DNA of 49,078 nt, taken from assembly GCF_001435995.1 (NCBI RefSeq), contig NZ_AYYQ01000036.1, positions 1 through 49,078 on the forward strand, in the 5' to 3' direction. Position 1 is the first letter of the stretch; each line of letters starts with the position of its first letter. The position numbers and the translations under genes are program-made. The stretch comes from Apilactobacillus ozensis DSM 23829 = JCM 17196 (lineage in GTDB: Bacteria > Bacillota > Bacilli > Lactobacillales > Lactobacillaceae). The notes beneath the pieces were generated by a model, which saw only the letters and a list, made by a program, of their open reading frames with translations, made no database searches and was not told the origin of the DNA. Positions 41,253 through 49,078 of the stretch are shown here, piece by piece.

Positions 41253-42224
41253 CTATTTAACCCATTTGTAACCGTCATATGTCCAAGTAATTTGTTTGCC
41301 TTGACTTGTTTGATTCCATTTTAAACCTTTAAATAAGTAAATTTCATCTCCGTAAGCAAGCACTATCTTTTTATAGTCATTAGGTGATTGATTAGAATCA
41401 ATATCTGACCAGTTAACTACAGTATTATATGGCCTTAGGTTAGAAAAATCAGTAAAGTAAATTTTATTGTTATAGTATATTTGGTAAACCGAATTTTTAT
41501 TATCCGGTTTAACTAAGTATTGCTTTTGTGAATCAGTCAGCTTAATTGCTTTAGATAAATATAACTGACGCTGCTTTTTTACATTATTAAAAAACTCCAA
41601 GTCAGAGGCAGATGAGTCACTCACATCGCCATCACTTGCCTCCAAGAACTCAGAATATTGACCATCGTATTTTTCATATTGTACTAAATCACTCTGGTTT
41701 TTAAATAATACTTTAAAACACTGGATACTATAATCGTAAGAATTTTCAATATTTGCTAAAGACCAGGTATTTCTAGGGAAGTCTCTGAAATTAGCACTTT
41801 TATATTGAGTAGCTAACTTAACTGAACCGTTAAATTTTTCATCATTCAATAGTTTAAAAGTCATTTGATTACGTTTAAATAAATATCGCCAACTTTGCTT
41901 CCCTAATCCTGCAGGTGCTTTGGTTGTATTGGGTTTAGTTATCGAAACCGTCATATGGTCTAAATATTTAGTAATATAAACCTTACTACCAGTAGGTAAA
42001 ATTCGAGTTTTAATGGTTCTACGATCCCAGCCTTTTGTTTTGGGGTCCTGATATCTTTGCGATAGTTTTATTTTCCATGGAGATGTTAATTTAACATGGC
42101 GCCATTTTGCATTCCAGTATTGGCTATCTACCTTCGGCGTTGTTTGTGCATTTGCTGAAGTGCTGAAAAATAATGTAAGCATGAAAGCTAGAGTAATAAT
42201 TAAAAAATTTTTGCGTAATTGCAT
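41253..42224 (-). CDS. Secreted protein of unknown function (323 residues)
   Basis: A Sec signal peptide covers residues ~1-26 (NFLIITLAFMLTLFFSTSANA, cleavage near A26/Q27). The mature part is rich in K, W, Y and D, beta-rich in appearance, with WRHVKLTSPWKIKLSQRY near the front, an acidic serine stretch (SDGDVSDSSASD) near 200, and WTYDGYKWVK at the end. No lipobox or LPxTG. The ATG at 42224 has AGGAGG seven bases upstream. Its last codons and terminator are duplicated at 39673-39711. Function not recognised; possibly a surface-associated lactobacillar family. Confidence 0.75.
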   Translation of the reverse strand: MQLRKNFLIITLAFMLTLFFSTSANAQTTPKVDSQYWNAKWRHVKLTSPWKIKLSQRYQDPKTKGWDRRTIKTRILPTGSKVYITKYLDHMTVSITKPNTTKAPAGLGKQSWRYLFKRNQMTFKLLNDEKFNGSVKLATQYKSANFRDFPRNTWSLANIENSYDYSIQCFKVLFKNQSDLVQYEKYDGQYSEFLEASDGDVSDSSASDLEFFNNVKKQRQLYLSKAIKLTDSQKQYLVKPDNKNSVYQIYYNNKIYFTDFSNLRPYNTVVNWSDIDSNQSPNDYKKIVLAYGDEIYLFKGLKWNQTSQGKQITWTYDGYKWVK

Positions 42225-42287
42225 ATGTAACCTCCTAAATTATAACAGTAATATTTTTATCATATTAAACTCAACTAATCAACAACA

Positions 42288-42314
42288 AAAAGCACTCTTA
42301 AAAAGAATGCTTTT
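42288..42314 (-). terminator. Terminator of the ABC-F gene
   Basis: AAAAGCACTCTT pairs with AAGAATGCTTTT (one mismatch) around a short A-rich loop; T run follows on the minus strand. Confidence 0.75.
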
Positions 42315-42336
42315 CGTAACTTTATATAAAAAATAT

Positions 42337-43848
42337 TCAACTATTTTCTAAGCTGGTTATACGTGCTTTAATTTTACGTAGTTGATCAATGTTCACACCT
42401 TCATCTAACATCATTAAATCTAGTTTATGCTTTAAGTTTAAGATTAATTCTTGGTTGCTATCACTAAATTTTTGTGTACCTAATTCACTTAATAAATGAT
42501 TATCTTCTATGGTGTAAAAATAACCGTTAACTTGATTTGTAAATGACACATCATGACTAACTAAAATAATGGTCCCTGGGTAATTATTTAAAAAAGTAAT
42601 TAATGCTTGATTAGCTCTTAAGTCTAAGTAATTAGTTGGCTCATCTAAAATTAAAATCTGATGATTTCCTAATAACACCTTAGCTAACTGTAACCTTACT
42701 TTTTGCCCACCACTTAAACTCGCAACCAATTTTTGCTGTAATTCTAATAGACCTAACGCAGATAAAACATGAAGAACAACTTGATTATTTTGATTAGAAA
42801 TTGAAATTGCATTTTGCCAGACCGTTTTGCTAGCTTCCAAGTTCTGATTCATTTGATCAAAGTAACCAACCTTAACTGACTTATTTATAAATGTATCTTT
42901 GTGAGCTAAAATGTTTTTAATTAAAGTAGTTTTGCCCACCCCGTTATTACCTTTAATAAAGATATGTTCTCCATATTTTAACAATAGATGTACATTGTTT
43001 ATTAAAGTTCTACCATTAAATTTAATATCACAATTATCGATGTTTAAAACTGTCTTTTTGCTCAAATATTTACTACTTGGGTCTACAAATCGTACCGGTT
43101 TGGATTGCTTAGGTAATGTAATTTTATCAATCTTATTAATGCGGCTTTCTAACGCAGACGCCTTCTTCTGCATTTTCTTTTCCATAGAATCATGATGAGT
43201 TTTAGCATTTTTAAATTCTGAAGAACTAATTTTCTTACCATTTCCATGCTTAATTCGATTAGCAGTCTGTTTACGTTTAATGACCTGTTTTTTTAATCTA
43301 TCAATTTCCTGTTTTTGTCTTCGATAAGCTAAATGTAATTTTTGATTTTTCTTACTTTGTATTTCAACATAATTTTTATAATTAACGTTAAAATCGTTCA
43401 ATTTACGATATTCAATGGACCAAATACGATTTGTTAACTTCAATAAATTTTCATCATGCGTAATCAAAATAACAGTTCCTGAATAGTGCTGGATTTGTCG
43501 AAAAAGCCATTTTTGCTGAATAACATCCAAATTTGTAGATGGCTCATCTAAAATCAACAAATCAGGGCTTTTATGCAATGCATTGACAATTGCCCGTTTG
43601 GTAATTTCACCCCCACTACCCGTATCAACAATGGGTTGAATTTGTTCAACCAAAGCAACTGTTCCAGAAAAGTTTGATACTACATCCTTATTTTTTAAAC
43701 TATTAAATAAATTTTTCATGAAAGTAGTTTTACCTGAACCATTGTTACCAATTAATCCTATCACATCACCAATATTAATGTTTAAAGTCGGATATTCAAA
43801 CAAATATACCCCACTGATAAAAAGTTTGCCGTTCCTTATGTTTAACAA
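42337..43848 (-). CDS. ABC-F ATPase (ribosome-protection-like)
   Basis: 503 residues with two nucleotide-binding domains and no membrane span. NBD1: Walker A GNNGSGKTT, signature DTGSGGEITKRAI, Walker B LLILDEPSTNLD. The linker (~190-260) is basic and helical (KKQVIKRKQTANRIKHGNGKK). NBD2: GNNGVGKTT, SLSGGQKVRLQLAKVLL, ILILDEPTNYLD. NBD1 is short, lacking the arm domain of housekeeping EttA/Uup, as in antibiotic-resistance ABC-F proteins (Vga/Lsa/Msr type), which remove drugs from the ribosome. Which drug, if any, is unknown. The start TTG 43848 with GAGGTG seven bases upstream lies inside an overlapping upstream ORF. Confidence 0.88.
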   Translation of the reverse strand: MLNIRNGKLFISGVYLFEYPTLNINIGDVIGLIGNNGSGKTTFMKNLFNSLKNKDVVSNFSGTVALVEQIQPIVDTGSGGEITKRAIVNALHKSPDLLILDEPSTNLDVIQQKWLFRQIQHYSGTVILITHDENLLKLTNRIWSIEYRKLNDFNVNYKNYVEIQSKKNQKLHLAYRRQKQEIDRLKKQVIKRKQTANRIKHGNGKKISSSEFKNAKTHHDSMEKKMQKKASALESRINKIDKITLPKQSKPVRFVDPSSKYLSKKTVLNIDNCDIKFNGRTLINNVHLLLKYGEHIFIKGNNGVGKTTLIKNILAHKDTFINKSVKVGYFDQMNQNLEASKTVWQNAISISNQNNQVVLHVLSALGLLELQQKLVASLSGGQKVRLQLAKVLLGNHQILILDEPTNYLDLRANQALITFLNNYPGTIILVSHDVSFTNQVNGYFYTIEDNHLLSELGTQKFSDSNQELILNLKHKLDLMMLDEGVNIDQLRKIKARITSLENS

Positions 43849-43900
43849 TTAAATCCACCTCAGTAAAATAATAATCTGATTTATAATTTAATTTTTTCAT
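43796..43900 (-). CDS. Upstream ORF (34 residues) overlapping the ABC-F start
   Basis: ATG 43900 with AAAGGAG seven bases upstream opens a 34-codon frame that ends at TGA 43796-43798. It contains the ABC-F ribosome site and start in another frame, so ribosomes reading it pass over the ABC-F start. The peptide (MKKLNYKSDYYFTEVDLIVK...) has no signal or span. Resistance ABC-F genes in Firmicutes are often induced through leader ORFs on which antibiotic-stalled ribosomes change downstream expression; this arrangement fits that logic. Whether the peptide is made is unknown. Confidence 0.6.
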   Translation of the reverse strand: MKKLNYKSDYYFTEVDLIVKHKERQTFYQWGIFV

Positions 43901-43927
43901 TTTCTTTCTCCTTTTAACTTTATTTTA

Positions 43928-43933
43928 ATTATA
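43928..43933 (-). promoter_or_regulatory. -10 element of the uORF/ABC-F transcript
   Basis: Minus-strand TATAAT at 43928-43933; a TTGATT upstream is too far (about 21 bp) to be a normal -35. Confidence 0.4.
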
Positions 43934-44041
43934 TTCTAATTTATTTTTAATTAAAATCAATAGTTTTATTGATAACTCATTTTATAAGCAGTAGTATTGA
44001 GTTGTAGATAAATAAAAATACATAGAAAGAAGTAATACAAT

Positions 44042-44659
44042 ATGAATAAACTAAATAAAATTGGTATCACTGTAATATCTCTTTTAGCAATTAGTCCTAT
44101 TTTTTCAGGAATACAACCTGTTCAAGCTGATAACACTAAATATGAACAAGAAAAGTCAGTCGTTTTAAAAAAGTTATCCAACAGATTATCTAAAGCTGGA
44201 TATGTTTACAAAATTTCATCATTTAAAAAAGATGATATTCATTTTAAAAATATGAAGTTGGATAACAAGGCACTTAAAGTATTACGCAAGGAAAACCCTA
44301 GTTTTAAAGTTAAAAATGTAATTGAAAACGTTGGTGCAACAGCATCTCTACACATTAATCTAGTTTCTAAAGATAATAATTATAAGCTAAGTGTTGATTA
44401 TTTAAATGGTCTATATAATAAACATGTTAATAACAAAAATGTTAAACCTGTTGTTAAGATGGAAATGGATATGATTAACCAACAAAACCACCTAAAATTA
44501 GATAAATTAGGTTTTGAAAAACTTCATAAAACAATTAATAATATTAAATCTGAATCTGATCACAAAATTGCCCTAGATTCATACCAACAACTAAAAAAAT
44601 ATGCTAAAGATAAAACACAAAATCTACCTTCATTGTTATTAGGGCAAGGTATATATTAG
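44042..44659 (+). CDS. Secreted protein of unknown function (205 residues)
   Basis: Sec signal peptide of ~29 residues (NKIGITVISLLAISPIFSGIQPVQA, cleavage after QADN-type site). The mature part is lysine- and asparagine-rich, with a repeated L-x-x-K pattern (KKLSNRLSKAGY, MKLDNKALKVLRKENPSF) and a helical C-terminal half. No sortase or lipobox motif. AGAAAGAAG precedes the ATG. It is monocistronic with a strong terminator. I do not recognise the family. Confidence 0.72.
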   Translation: MNKLNKIGITVISLLAISPIFSGIQPVQADNTKYEQEKSVVLKKLSNRLSKAGYVYKISSFKKDDIHFKNMKLDNKALKVLRKENPSFKVKNVIENVGATASLHINLVSKDNNYKLSVDYLNGLYNKHVNNKNVKPVVKMEMDMINQQNHLKLDKLGFEKLHKTINNIKSESDHKIALDSYQQLKKYAKDKTQNLPSLLLGQGIY

Positions 44660-44667
44660 TTAAATCA

Positions 44668-44705
44668 AAAAACACCTGCTTGTAAATATACAAACAGGTG
44701 TTTTT
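44668..44705. terminator. Bidirectional terminator, secreted protein / CPBP
   Basis: AAAAACACCTGCTTGTA (44668-44684) pairs with 44689-44705 (one mismatch) around an AATA loop. Confidence 0.9.
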
Positions 44706-45459
44706 ATCTATAAAATTTTTTATCTAATAACCCATGATAAATGGTAGGAGTGATAATAATTGAAGTAATTAAAATACATATAATTGTATAATCAAATGTA
44801 GTTATTCCTGATAAATTATATTTTAAAAAATATACTGTAAAATCATATACAAAATGAAAAAACATACATGGTATTATGCTGCCTATAGAAATATATATCG
44901 AGCCAAGTATTATACCGACTAAAAATGTAACTAACATTTCAGTCCAAGAATTAGATTCTAATGCCTCGATTATATGAAAGCAAGAAAAAATAAAGCTTGC
45001 TACAATAATAGAAATAATTATGCCTATTCTTTTTAAATCTTTATTTATAATCAAAATTGCTCTTAATAAAATGCCTCTAGCAAAATATTCCTCATATATA
45101 GCTGCACCCAGGCAATTAGCTATATTTAACCAAAACACTTGATTGAATTGAATGGAAGAATTCAGATTATTAGGTCTTAACAAGTACAACGAAACTATTA
45201 ACAAAGTTAGATAAGGTATAATTCTATATCTAACTGGGATTGTAGACTTAACCATTATTTTTTTCCTAGATAATTTTCTATTAAGTAAAATATAAACAAG
45301 TATTAAAATAAAAGATTGCATATAAGCAGCCCAAAAAATAGGTATTTTCACACTAGCAACAAAATTCAAAACGAGAATGTTCGTTGCTATAGAAGCAATA
45401 AAAACTAAAATCGAAAATAAAAGTATAGATTTATAATTCTTTAAATCTTTGATATTAAT
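44704..45459 (-). CDS. CPBP-family intramembrane metalloprotease, probable ATT start
   Basis: A polytopic membrane protein with the CPBP motifs YEEYFARGILL (E-E-x-x-x-R), FSCFHIIEA (F-x-x-x-H) and HFVYDF (H-x-x-x-D). The usual start codon, TTG 45369, has no ribosome site. The frame stays open for 30 more codons to an ATT at 45457-45459, just after AAGGAG (45464-45469), and the added residues form a membrane span (ILLFSILVFIASIATNILVL). I therefore extend the gene to ~251 residues. The spacing to ATT is short (4 bases); ATC 45453 is an alternative. Second CPBP protein in the window; substrate unknown. Confidence 0.75.
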   Translation of the reverse strand: MNIKDLKNYKSILLFSILVFIASIATNILVLNFVASVKIPIFWAAYMQSFILILVYILLNRKLSRKKIMVKSTIPVRYRIIPYLTLLIVSLYLLRPNNLNSSIQFNQVFWLNIANCLGAAIYEEYFARGILLRAILIINKDLKRIGIIISIIVASFIFSCFHIIEALESNSWTEMLVTFLVGIILGSIYISIGSIIPCMFFHFVYDFTVYFLKYNLSGITTFDYTIICILITSIIITPTIYHGLLDKKFYR

Positions 45460-45492
45460 GCATCTCCTTATGAATTTATATTACCATAAACA

Positions 45493-45535
45493 AAAAACGT
45501 TCATTCTATAAACTTTCAATAGAATAAACGTTTTT
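45493..45535 (-). terminator. Terminator of the thr gene run
   Basis: AAAAACGTT-C-ATTCTAT pairs with ATAGAAT-A-AACGTTTTT around a nine-base loop, right after the ACT-domain gene stop. Confidence 0.85.
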
Positions 45536-45536
45536 A

Positions 45537-45986
45537 TTAATCTAACGACACTAATTTAACCATGCTAGCTCCAGGAATCGTTTTTATACTATCAATTAAA
45601 TCATTAATCTCACCACTTAAACGACTAATATCTAAAGAAATCACTACACTAGCAATATTATGAATGGGAATATTTTGATTAATGGTTAAAATACTGCCGT
45701 TCATTTCAGAAATTTCATGTAGAACTTTAGAAAGCATCCCTTTTTCATTATCTAACATAAATGAGATAACCGCCTTACGGTCCCAGTCATTATTACTGCC
45801 ATCAAATACCAAATCTTTATACTTATAGTAGGTGCCTCGGCTGATACCTACTTTTTTTGTTGCTTCGCTAATCTGTGTTACCTGTCCCGTATCTATTAGC
45901 TTTCTGGCCTCAATCACCTTCTCAAATGAATCCGGTAAGATAGACCTGTCAACGATATAATACTTATTTATTTTCAACGACCTCAC
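45537..45986 (-). CDS. HTH-ACT domain protein, PheB/UPF0735-like
   Basis: 149 residues. An N-terminal helix-turn-helix-like part (ATKKVGISRGTYYKYKDLVF, ~42-61) is followed by an ACT domain (RKAVISFMLDNEKGMLSKVLHEISEMNGSILTINQN), the small amino-acid-binding fold. Proteins of this type were named PheB/ACT-domain UPF0735. Placed after thrB in a threonine operon, it is a candidate amino-acid-responsive regulator of threonine synthesis (inference). The GTG at 45986 has GGAG six bases upstream and overlaps the thrB end by 23 bases. Possible operators are the direct repeats before thrC. Confidence 0.82.
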   Translation of the reverse strand: MRSLKINKYYIVDRSILPDSFEKVIEARKLIDTGQVTQISEATKKVGISRGTYYKYKDLVFDGSNNDWDRKAVISFMLDNEKGMLSKVLHEISEMNGSILTINQNIPIHNIASVVISLDISRLSGEINDLIDSIKTIPGASMVKLVSLD

Positions 45987-46854
45987 TTTTTACTCCAGTG
46001 TTATTTATGCTAATAGGTTTTATATGCCAATCAGGATAAATACTGGATAACTCATTAATAATTTTATCACGATTTATATCATTATCAGTAATAGAAATCA
46101 TCGTTGAACCGCTACCACTAATGTACATACTACTACCGTATCGTGATATTAAGTTCTTAACATCTTTATAATCTGGAATTAGTTTCGAACGATATGGTTC
46201 ATGTAATAAATCCTTTAAGCCTTCATCTAAATCCACTAAATTGCCACTAGACAATGATTGCATTAATAAAATAACTCGACTCAACTGTAAAGTTATATCG
46301 CTATACCTTAAACTATCCGGCAAAATCTGACGAGCCTTAGCTGTACTAACCTGATAGTCTGGAATAATCACGGTAAATTTAAATTTTTCACTAATCGCAT
46401 GCTGAATTACTTTTGAGTCACCCTGCTCGATTTGATGAGTTGAACATAATTTACCATAAATGGCCGGAGCTAAATTATCTGGGTGTGGTTCCAAATTCAT
46501 TGATAATGCCAATAACTTGTCTTTTGAAATTTCTGATTGAAACCAATCAGCAGCTTGAATACCAGCTACAATACAGCTTGCTGAACTCCCTAACCCTCTG
46601 GAAATTGGAATTCCATTTTCGATTTTAATTTGAACGTTAGGAACCGGTTTTCCTAAATAGTCACAACCAATTTTAAAAGCTCGATAGACTAAATTATTTT
46701 CGTTTTGAAACTCAACAGGACAGCCTTCAATTGATAACTTACCTTGGTTATTATCACTAAAGTAAAAAGTATTATATAAATTTACCGCTACGCCTAAGCA
46801 ATCAAAGCCTGGGCCAAAATTAGCACTGGTAGCTGGAACTGTAATTTTAATCAT
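45964..46854 (-). CDS. thrB: Homoserine kinase
   Basis: 296 residues of the GHMP kinase family; converts homoserine to O-phosphohomoserine with ATP. The start is ITVPATSANFGPGFDCLGVA (substrate region), the ATP loop is PISRGLGSSASCIVAGI, and the third GHMP motif is YISGSGSTMIS. ATG 46854 has AAAGGAG eight bases upstream and overlaps the thrC stop as ATGA; ATG 46860 is too close to the site. Middle step of the hom-thrB-thrC pathway encoded here. Confidence 0.95.
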   Translation of the reverse strand: MIKITVPATSANFGPGFDCLGVAVNLYNTFYFSDNNQGKLSIEGCPVEFQNENNLVYRAFKIGCDYLGKPVPNVQIKIENGIPISRGLGSSASCIVAGIQAADWFQSEISKDKLLALSMNLEPHPDNLAPAIYGKLCSTHQIEQGDSKVIQHAISEKFKFTVIIPDYQVSTAKARQILPDSLRYSDITLQLSRVILLMQSLSSGNLVDLDEGLKDLLHEPYRSKLIPDYKDVKNLISRYGSSMYISGSGSTMISITDNDINRDKIINELSSIYPDWHIKPISINNTGVKSEVVENK

Positions 46855-48332
46855 TTCCATAGCTCCTTTACGTTGTTTTCTACATATTTTTTCATATCCT
46901 TAACGGCAATATGGGATGGTCTTTGACTAGTTTGTTTCCATAAGTTTTCAATGTTTGTAGGTATTGGAAAACCTGTTTTTGCATGAATATTTTGAATACT
47001 TTCTTGATCACTAGAACCACCTGATAAGCCTAAAGCTTTTGACACTGCTTGAATAAATTTATATGGACTAGCTGTGCTAAGTAAAATATTTAGATGCTGG
47101 TCATCTGATTTTTGATATTCACGCATTACTTTATATCCAACCGCCGTATGTGGGTCCATTAAATATCCATATTGATCAAAAACTGTACGAATTTCTTTTT
47201 TGATATCTTCATCACTACAATAATTACAATAGAAATCATCTTTTATGCTAGCCAAAATGTCCGGTTCAACTTGCATTCTTCCTGTTGTTTCTAAATTTTG
47301 CATAATTGATTTTACATAGTCGGCATTCCCATTGCTCTTGTAATAAAGTAATCTTTCAAAGTTACTGGAGATTTGAATGTCCATACTAGGTGCCAGCGTC
47401 TTAATAAAGTCACGATTACGGTCATACACTCCATGATTAAAGAAGTCAGCAATTACATTATTTTGATTGCAGGCAATGATTAGCTTATTAATTGGCAAAC
47501 CCATTAACTTAGCATAGTAGCCTGCTAAAACATTACCAAAGTTTCCAGTTGGAACTGTAAAGTTAACTTTTTGGCCGTTTTTAATATCACCATTTTGTAA
47601 GAGCTGTTTATAAGCATCGAAATAATAAACAATTTGCGGAATTAATCGACCAATATTTATAGAATTAGCACTTGATAAGCTAACATTTTTACCGATTGCC
47701 TGTTTTAAAGTTTCATCGTTAAAAAGTTTTTTAACGTTTGTTTGAGCATCATCAAAATTTCCACTGATGGCCGTGACATTCGTATTTTTACCAAAAGTAG
47801 TATACATTTGCTTTTCTTGAATATTACTAACCCCATTCTCTGGGTAAAATACAGAGATGCCAACATTATTAATATCTTTGAAGCCTTTCAAAGCTGCAGT
47901 CCCCGTGTCACCACTAGTGGCTGTTAATATCATAACTCGTTCTTCGTCATTAATTACTCGATTCATTAGTTGTGGCAGCATTTGTAAGCCTACATCTTTG
48001 AAAGCACTAGTTGGCCCATGAAAGAGTTCTAAAATATGAAAATCCGCTACTTTTTTTAAAGGCGTAATTTTATCATCATCAAAACTATCATGATAAGCAC
48101 CTTGAATACTAGCTTTAATTTCTTCTGCTGAAAAGTCTGGCAATAAAACTTTTAAAATCTGGTAAGCAATTTCTCCATAACTTTGTGTTTGTAAATTATC
48201 AATATTTATTTTTATATCCTTTAAGTTCGGTAAAACAAATAACCCTTTGTCATCGGAAAAACCCTTGTAAATGGCCGCCTTAGCATCAATGGCTACTTTA
48301 TCATTTCTAGTACTTGTGTATTTATTTTGCAT
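46851..48332 (-). CDS. thrC: Threonine synthase
   Basis: 493 residues, PLP enzyme that converts O-phosphohomoserine to threonine. This is the long class (as in E. coli and yeast). The PLP lysine is Lys112 in HGPTSAFKDVGLQMLP, and the phosphate cup includes TATSGDTGTAAL and VPTGNFGNVLAGYYA. ATG 48332 has AGGAGG seven bases upstream. It is the first gene of the thrC-thrB-ACT operon and is divergent from hom, with shared control region 48333-48434. Confidence 0.95.
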   Translation of the reverse strand: MQNKYTSTRNDKVAIDAKAAIYKGFSDDKGLFVLPNLKDIKINIDNLQTQSYGEIAYQILKVLLPDFSAEEIKASIQGAYHDSFDDDKITPLKKVADFHILELFHGPTSAFKDVGLQMLPQLMNRVINDEERVMILTATSGDTGTAALKGFKDINNVGISVFYPENGVSNIQEKQMYTTFGKNTNVTAISGNFDDAQTNVKKLFNDETLKQAIGKNVSLSSANSINIGRLIPQIVYYFDAYKQLLQNGDIKNGQKVNFTVPTGNFGNVLAGYYAKLMGLPINKLIIACNQNNVIADFFNHGVYDRNRDFIKTLAPSMDIQISSNFERLLYYKSNGNADYVKSIMQNLETTGRMQVEPDILASIKDDFYCNYCSDEDIKKEIRTVFDQYGYLMDPHTAVGYKVMREYQKSDDQHLNILLSTASPYKFIQAVSKALGLSGGSSDQESIQNIHAKTGFPIPTNIENLWKQTSQRPSHIAVKDMKKYVENNVKELWK

Positions 48333-48371
48333 ATGTACGCCTCCTAAATTTATTGCATATGTTATTTATAT

Positions 48372-48411
48372 ATGATAAAGTGTTTATCAAATAAAAACAA
48401 GTGTTTATTAA
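48372..48411. promoter_or_regulatory. thrC promoter with 21-bp-spaced direct repeats
   Basis: AAGTGTTTATCAA (48378-48390) and AAGTGTTTATTAA (48399-48411) repeat at 21 bp, two helical turns. A thrC promoter fits as TTGTTT (48395-48400), 17-bp spacer, TATCAT (48372-48377) on the minus strand, with the repeats over the spacer and -35. The first repeat is also part of GATAAA-GTG-TTTATC. Likely operator for thr control in both directions. Confidence 0.6.
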
Positions 48412-48434
48412 AAATGAACAAAGAGGGTAATATT

Positions 48435-49078
48435 ATGAATATAGCAATTTTAGGATTCGGTACTGTCGGTAGCGGCGTTTACAAAATTATTCAAGATCAA
48501 AAACAACAAAAAGAAAATAATCTAAACGTTTCAAAAATATTCGTTCGTGATACTAGAGAAAAAACATTACCTGAAATGACCTCAAACATTAATGAAATTT
48601 TACATAATCCCGACATTGATTTAGTCGTAGAAACCATGGGAGGAATTCACCCTGCTCATGAATACATTCTAGCTGCATTAGAAAATAAAAAGCATGTCGT
48701 TAGTGCTAATAAAGCGGTAATTGCACAATACATGCAAGAATTTTTAAAAACTGCCGCAGCACATGATGTTAAGTTCAGCTTTGAATCTAGTGTCGGTGGA
48801 GGCATTCCTTGGATTAAAAATTTGCAAAGAACGCTGCGTATTGATGAAATTTCTTCTATTGAGGGTATTTTTAATGGAACTAGTAATTTCATTTTAGACA
48901 AGATGCACTCTACTGGCGATAAATTCAGTGATGCTTTAAGTGATGCTCAAGCTATTGGATATGCTGAAGCTGACCCTAGTGCTGATATTGATGGGTACGA
49001 TATTGTCAATAAATTATGTATTAGTTTGAACATTGCATATAATACATTCATCCAGCCTGCACAAATTTCCGCCATTTT
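48435..49078 (+). CDS. hom: Homoserine dehydrogenase, N-terminal part (cut by window edge)
   Basis: ATG 48435 with AGAGGG upstream; the frame runs open past the window end (214 codons seen). The NAD(P) motif is IAILGFGTVGSGVYKII at residues 3-19, followed by DIDLVVETMGG, HVVSANKAVIA and the catalytic region SVGGGIPWIKNL...GIFNGTSNFIL, with AQAIGYAEADPSADIDGYD at the end of the visible part. It reduces aspartate semialdehyde to homoserine, the branch point for threonine (and methionine). Divergent from thrC. The C-terminal ACT domain, if present, lies outside the window. Confidence 0.95.
   Translation, partial: MNIAILGFGTVGSGVYKIIQDQKQQKENNLNVSKIFVRDTREKTLPEMTSNINEILHNPDIDLVVETMGGIHPAHEYILAALENKKHVVSANKAVIAQYMQEFLKTAAAHDVKFSFESSVGGGIPWIKNLQRTLRIDEISSIEGIFNGTSNFILDKMHSTGDKFSDALSDAQAIGYAEADPSADIDGYDIVNKLCISLNIAYNTFIQPAQISAI

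Overview
This AT-rich, gene-dense window reads as a chromosome segment of a heterofermentative lactic acid bacterium (Lactobacillaceae). The closest fit is probably the Fructilactobacillus/Apilactobacillus group. The evidence is an H2O-forming NADH oxidase of the lactobacillar type, malolactic enzyme with MleR, a complete sufCDSUB cluster, class III (anaerobic) ribonucleotide reductase, C30-carotenoid genes crtM/crtN, a haem catalase, and Gram-positive Shine-Dalgarno sites before nearly every gene. The genus call is inference; no rRNA, tRNA, CRISPR array, insertion sequence or prophage was seen.

Layout. 1-5.4 kb: end of an MFS exporter, a self-regulated MarR/GNAT pair, a 3-hydroxyisobutyrate-dehydrogenase-like enzyme with a small membrane protein, nox behind a Rex-like site, and an orphan tyrosine recombinase preceded by inverted repeats. 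5.4-12 kb: catalase, a CPBP protease, small secreted proteins, a nitroreductase, azlCD and a large membrane protein. 12-18 kb: a MarR-controlled pair of flavin/quinone reductases, then an osmolyte-type ABC transporter with a quinone-oxidoreductase-like protein, divergent from an Rrf2 regulator. 18-23 kb: an amidotransferase, two small membrane proteins, an OppA lipoprotein behind a cysteine-rich leader peptide and terminator, and an Nramp transporter. 23-30.6 kb: nrdD-nrdG-sufC-sufD-sufS-sufU-sufB in one uninterrupted run behind two NrdR-like boxes. 30.6-32.4 kb: a 55-residue orphan gene divergent from four tandem small paralogues of unknown function. 32.4-36.8 kb: malolactic enzyme, MleR and an alpha-glucosidase. 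36.8-42.2 kb: carotenoid genes with two tiny membrane proteins upstream, a disulfide reductase flanked by short direct repeats, and a secreted protein. 42.3-49 kb: an ABC-F protein with an overlapping upstream ORF, a secreted protein, a second CPBP protein, and threonine biosynthesis (thrC-thrB-ACT regulator, divergent from hom).

The main theme is redox and oxygen handling: NADH oxidase, catalase, nitroreductase, two quinone/FMN reductases, a disulfide reductase, carotenoids, Fe-S assembly and an oxygen-sensitive ribonucleotide reductase. Several genes carry readable regulatory signals: Rex, NrdR, two MarR operators, an Rrf2-type dyad, a MleR dyad, thr direct repeats, and two upstream-ORF arrangements.

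The best candidates for something undescribed are the cysteine-codon attenuator before oppA (21268-21526), the tandem small-protein family (31347-32302) with its divergent 55-residue neighbour, and the uORF overlapping the ABC-F start (43796-43900). Three reading frames also appear to start at ATT.
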